DNA of 34,305 bases from Streptomyces sp. NRRL F-5727. GTDB taxonomy: Bacteria; Actinomycetota; Actinomycetes; Streptomycetales; Streptomycetaceae. The DNA is taken from assembly GCF_000719555.1 (NCBI RefSeq), contig NZ_JOGX01000063.1, positions 1-34,305 on the forward strand. Direction: 5' to 3'. Shown here one piece after another: positions 32,095 to 34,305 of this stretch. The notes below the pieces were generated by a model. It did not search any database, was not told where the DNA came from, and saw nothing but the letters and a program-made list of their open reading frames with translations. Made by a program: the position numbers and the translations under genes. Each line of letters begins with the position of its first letter. The first letter of the stretch is position 1.

Positions 32095-33321
32095 TCAGAC
32101 GGTGGCGCCGCCGAGGGCCGCCAGCGGGTCGTCGAGGACCGGCTGCCAGGCCAGTTCGGCCGCTCCCACCAGGCTGTTGTGGTCCAGGGTGCAGGGCAGG
32201 ATCGGGACGCCGCCGCTGCGGCCCCACAGGCTGCGGTCGGCGACGACCGCGCGCAGCCGCTCCGGATCGGCGTCGAGCAGCTCGCGGTGGAGGCCGCCGA
32301 GGATGATCCGGTCCGGGTTGAGGATGTTCACCAGCCCGGCCAGGCCCAGGCCCAGACGGTCGATCAGCTCCGCCACCGCGGCCCGCACCCCCGGGTCGTC
32401 CGGTGCGTTCCTGAGCAGGTCGCGGGCCTGCTGGAGCAGGGACACCTCCGGACCCGGCGCCCGCCCGGCGACCGTGAGGAAGGCCAGCGGGTCGGTCTCG
32501 ACGTCCAGGCAGCCGCGGCCGCCGCAGTGGCAGGGGCCGCCCTCCGGATTGACCGTCAGATGGCCCACCTCCAGGGCCAGGCCGGCGCTGCCCGTGTGGA
32601 GCCGCCCGTCGAGGACGAGCGCCCCGCCGACGCCCCGGTGCCCGGTGGCCACGCAGAGCAGGTCGCGGGCGCCGCGCCCGGCTCCGTGCCGGTGCTCGGC
32701 GAGCGCGGCGAGGTTCACGTCGTTGCCGGTGAAGGCCGGGCCCTCGACGCCGGCGTCCCGGATCCGGTCGGCGAAGATCTCGCGGACCGGCGCGCCCGCC
32801 GGCCACGCCAGGTGGAGCGGATTGAGCGCCGTGCCCTCGGGCTCGGCGACCGCCGACGGCACGGCCAGACCGGCGCCGACGCAGCGCCGCCCGGACTCGC
32901 GGAGCAGTGCGGCGCCCGCGTCCACGACGGCGCCGAGGACCTGCGCCGGGTCGGCCGAGACCGTCACCTTGCCGGGGACGGTGGCGACGACGGTGCCGCC
33001 GAGGCCGATCAGCGCGGCCCGGAAGCCGTCCGCGTGGACCTGCGCGGCGAGCGCCACGGGGCCCTTCTCGTCAACCTCGAGCCGGTGCGAGGGGCGTCCC
33101 TGGGAACCGGCGGCGGCGCCCGGGTTGGAGTCGACCCGGATGAGCCCGAGGGCCTCCAGCTCGGCGGCGACGGCTCCGGCGGTGGCGCGGGTGACGCCCA
33201 GCTCCGCGGTGAGGACGGCCCGCGTCGGCGCCCGTCCGGTGTGCACCAGCTCGAGCGCGGGACCGAGCGCGCTCCGCCCCCTGTCCAGCCGAGTACGCGT
33301 CGTCGTCGCCTTGCCGTTCAT
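32095..33321 (-). CDS. ROK-family transcriptional regulator (408 aa)
   Basis: An N-terminal winged helix (~33-65; VTRATAGAVAAELEALGLIRVD) is followed by a ROK sugar-kinase-like domain. The ROK zinc motif is intact: H254, then C264, C266 and C271 in GPCHCGGRGC. TGNDVNLAALAEHRHGAG (198-215) keeps the catalytic-type Asp. The ATP-binding GTGIGAG motif is degenerate here (ATGHRGVGGALV). It is therefore probably a sugar-responsive repressor rather than a kinase. ATG 33321 has CAGACT seven bases upstream and no Shine-Dalgarno. Downstream is the 17-bp repeat and the methyltransferase. Confidence 0.93.
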   Translation of the reverse strand: MNGKATTTRTRLDRGRSALGPALELVHTGRAPTRAVLTAELGVTRATAGAVAAELEALGLIRVDSNPGAAAGSQGRPSHRLEVDEKGPVALAAQVHADGFRAALIGLGGTVVATVPGKVTVSADPAQVLGAVVDAGAALLRESGRRCVGAGLAVPSAVAEPEGTALNPLHLAWPAGAPVREIFADRIRDAGVEGPAFTGNDVNLAALAEHRHGAGRGARDLLCVATGHRGVGGALVLDGRLHTGSAGLALEVGHLTVNPEGGPCHCGGRGCLDVETDPLAFLTVAGRAPGPEVSLLQQARDLLRNAPDDPGVRAAVAELIDRLGLGLAGLVNILNPDRIILGGLHRELLDADPERLRAVVADRSLWGRSGGVPILPCTLDHNSLVGAAELAWQPVLDDPLAALGGATV

Positions 33322-33328
33322 GCGCCCG

Positions 33329-33334
33329 AGTCTG
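33329..33334 (-). promoter_or_regulatory. -10 element (CAGACT) of a probable leaderless ROK transcript
   Basis: CAGACT on the minus strand is seven bases before ATG 33321, identical in arrangement to the glycosyltransferase and TetR genes. No Shine-Dalgarno is seen. Confidence 0.5.
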
Positions 33335-33408
33335 CCATGATCGGGGCCGCCCGCCGGACCCGCTCCGGGGTCACGGCCGAGGACCCGACCGGGGGCGCGC
33401 GGGCGAGG

Positions 33409-34125
33409 TCACGGCCGGGGGCGCGGGTGCGGCAGCAGGCCGACCTCGCGGCCGAGGCGTTCGGCGGCGGTGGCGAAGAAGGCGTCCCGGTCCTCGACGA
33501 TCCTGTTGAACTGACCGAAGACCTCGAACGAGACCAGACCGAAGAGCTGCGCCCAGGCGAAGACGAGGGCGACGGCGAGCGCCGGCGGCAGGTCGGCGGC
33601 CAGATCGGCGGCGAGCCGCTCCGCCTCCGGGGTGAGGCTGTCCGGCAGCCGCGGCAGCGCGACGCCCTCGTCCTGGTAGGCGGCGCGGGCGGTCGCCACG
33701 AGCAGCAGGCCGACGCGGGCGGCCGGGGCCACCGTGTCCTGGGGCGCGGTGTAGCCGGGGACCGGCGAGCCGTAGATCAGGGCGTACTCGTGGGGGTGGG
33801 CGACGGCCCAGCCGCGCACGGCGCGGCAGACCGCGCTCCAGTGGGCGAGGTGGTCGCGGGGCGCGGCGTCCACGGCGGCGGCGTGGGCGGTCTCCGCGGC
33901 GGCGCCGACGGCGTCGTACGCGTCGATGATGAGCGCGGTCAGCAGCTCGTCCCGGCTGGGGAAGTACCGGTAGAGCGCCGAGGAGACCATGCCGAGCTCG
34001 CGGGCGACGGCGCGCAGCGACAGCTTGGCGGCGCCCTCGGCGGCGAGCTGCCGGCGGGCCTCGTCCTTGATGGCGGCGGTGATCTCGATCCGGGCGCGGG
34101 CCCGGGCTCCTTGAACGGTGGTCAT
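33409..34125 (-). CDS. TetR-family regulator (WHG-type C-terminal domain, 238 aa)
   Basis: An N-terminal TetR helix-turn-helix (LSLRAVARELGMVSSALYRYF, ~36-55; cut at LRAVARELGMV + SSALYRYFPSRDELL) follows a short arm. The C-terminal ligand domain contains HPHEYALIYGSPVPGY and ends with a helical dimer region (AWAQLFGLVSFEVFGQF), fitting the WHG/TetR_C_13 type. ATG 34125 is chosen because CAGACT lies seven bases upstream. An upstream extension to 34215 would cross its own promoter and operator. Three copies of a 13-bp dyad lie upstream. The regulated gene is probably divergent, beyond the right edge. Confidence 0.92.
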   Translation of the reverse strand: MTTVQGARARARIEITAAIKDEARRQLAAEGAAKLSLRAVARELGMVSSALYRYFPSRDELLTALIIDAYDAVGAAAETAHAAAVDAAPRDHLAHWSAVCRAVRGWAVAHPHEYALIYGSPVPGYTAPQDTVAPAARVGLLLVATARAAYQDEGVALPRLPDSLTPEAERLAADLAADLPPALAVALVFAWAQLFGLVSFEVFGQFNRIVEDRDAFFATAAERLGREVGLLPHPRPRP

Positions 34126-34126
34126 G

Positions 34127-34213
34127 GAGAGCAGTCTGCCACGGTTCAGAGCGCCGCACCGAAAAGAGAGCGGTGCTCTTGCTTGTGGGCGTCGAACCGT
34201 GCAGACTGTTCTC
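34127..34213. promoter_or_regulatory. Mirror-image promoter pair upstream of the TetR gene
   Basis: The right arm (34194-34213) reads GAACCGTGCAGACTGTTCTC on the plus strand. The left arm (34127-34147) is its reverse complement with one mismatch and one inserted base. Each arm contains CAGACT. On the minus strand it is seven bases before ATG 34125. On the plus strand it pairs with TTGCTT (34179-34184) at 17 bp. The arms face each other across operator copy 1. Confidence 0.7.
34166..34178. promoter_or_regulatory. Operator copy 1, GAGAGCGGTGCTC
   Basis: A 13-bp dyad (AGAGC-GGT-GCTCT, five perfect pairs) just upstream of the plus-strand -35 candidate TTGCTT and between the two promoter arms. 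Likely TetR-binding site. Confidence 0.7.
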
Positions 34214-34217
34214 AAGC

Positions 34218-34230
34218 GAGAGCAGTGCTC
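34218..34230. promoter_or_regulatory. Operator copy 2, GAGAGCAGTGCTC
   Basis: It differs from copies 1 and 3 only at the central A. Flanking bases extend the dyad (CGAGAGC...GCTCACG). It lies just downstream of the plus-strand promoter's expected start point. Confidence 0.7.
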
Positions 34231-34255
34231 ACGATTCAGGGAAGCGATACGAATC

Positions 34256-34268
34256 GAGAGCGGTGCTC
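34256..34268. promoter_or_regulatory. Operator copy 3, GAGAGCGGTGCTC
   Basis: Identical to copy 1 and 38 bp from copy 2, with the same CG-A/A-CG flanks as copy 2. It probably belongs to the leader or promoter of a gene to the right of the window. Confidence 0.65.
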
Positions 34269-34305
34269 ACGGCCACCCGTCGCCCCGCCCGCCCAGCCCC
34301 TTCAC

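Noticed and set aside
33369..33417. Direct repeat GGTCACGGCCG (33369-33379 and 33407-33417)
   Set aside because: Short, one copy overlaps the TetR stop region, and no dyad or further copy is present. Likely chance in GC-rich sequence.
34126..34215. Upstream start for the TetR gene at 34215
   Set aside because: It would place the promoter and operator copies inside the coding sequence.
1..34305. TTA (bldA-dependent) codons, tRNAs, rRNA, CRISPR arrays, insertion sequences
   Set aside because: A visual scan of the real genes found no in-frame TTA codon and no RNA gene or mobile-element hallmark. Not exhaustive.

Overview
The window is high-GC actinobacterial chromosome, almost certainly Streptomyces. 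The base composition and codon third positions are strongly G+C. GTG and TTG starts are common, and long antisense shadow frames lie over every real gene. The gene families are also typical of the genus: PucR/GAF regulator, Rv1733c-like membrane protein, HATPase anti-sigma-type kinase, Cds1-type desulfhydrase, CspA, and a Pro/Ala/Gly-rich leaderless 171-aa protein. I see no rRNA, tRNA, CRISPR array, IS element or phage module. The region looks like ordinary chromosome with a few unusual loci.

Layout, left to right. (1) 2-718: 3' part of an ABC-2 type (DrrB-like) permease. It ends at a strong hairpin shared with a convergent pair on the minus strand: a 1424-aa HEAT-repeat protein and the membrane protein upstream of it (806-6055). 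(2) 6185-7884: a translationally coupled pair, an unknown 234-aa protein and an AbiEii-like nucleotidyltransferase, followed by a divergent NAD-dependent DNA ligase (7941-10028). (3) 10045-12084, minus: a cold-shock module, with cspA transcribed toward a DEAD-box RNA helicase, a perfect terminator between them and a structured leader upstream of cspA. (4) 12272-15060, minus: a PucR/GAF regulator, the remnant of a 3-hydroxybutyrate-dehydrogenase-like SDR gene, and a NUDIX hydrolase. (5) 15101-18244, minus: apolipoprotein N-acyltransferase, a PH-domain-like membrane protein and a glutamate-racemase-like enzyme, divergent from an HpnB-type glycosyltransferase (18303-19517). (6) 19834-24517, plus: the leaderless Pro/Ala-rich protein, a MOSC protein, an Rv1733c-like membrane protein, and a beta-helix/AAA+ ATPase fusion. 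The fusion gene overlaps tail to tail with a large membrane serine hydrolase (24487-26811, minus). (7) 26947-28795, plus: DeoR regulator coupled to one SRPBCC protein and followed by a second. It runs tail to tail into a Cds1-type PLP enzyme (28737-29864, minus). (8) 30060-34125: a small unknown protein, an HATPase protein, a SAM methyltransferase, a ROK regulator and a TetR regulator.

The most unusual features are non-coding. Five head-to-tail copies of a 17-bp TTCC-NN-GGAA-type repeat lie between the ROK gene and the methyltransferase. Three copies of a 13-bp dyad, GAGAGC(G/A)GTGCTC, lie upstream of the TetR gene inside a pair of mirror-image promoters. Many genes have a TANNNT or CAGACT hexamer 6-8 nt before the start codon and no Shine-Dalgarno, which suggests leaderless transcripts. 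Palindromes that contain both stop codons separate several convergent gene pairs. The most interesting protein-coding candidates are the unknown protein/AbiEii-like nucleotidyltransferase pair and the beta-helix/AAA+ fusion. No function can be proved from sequence alone.
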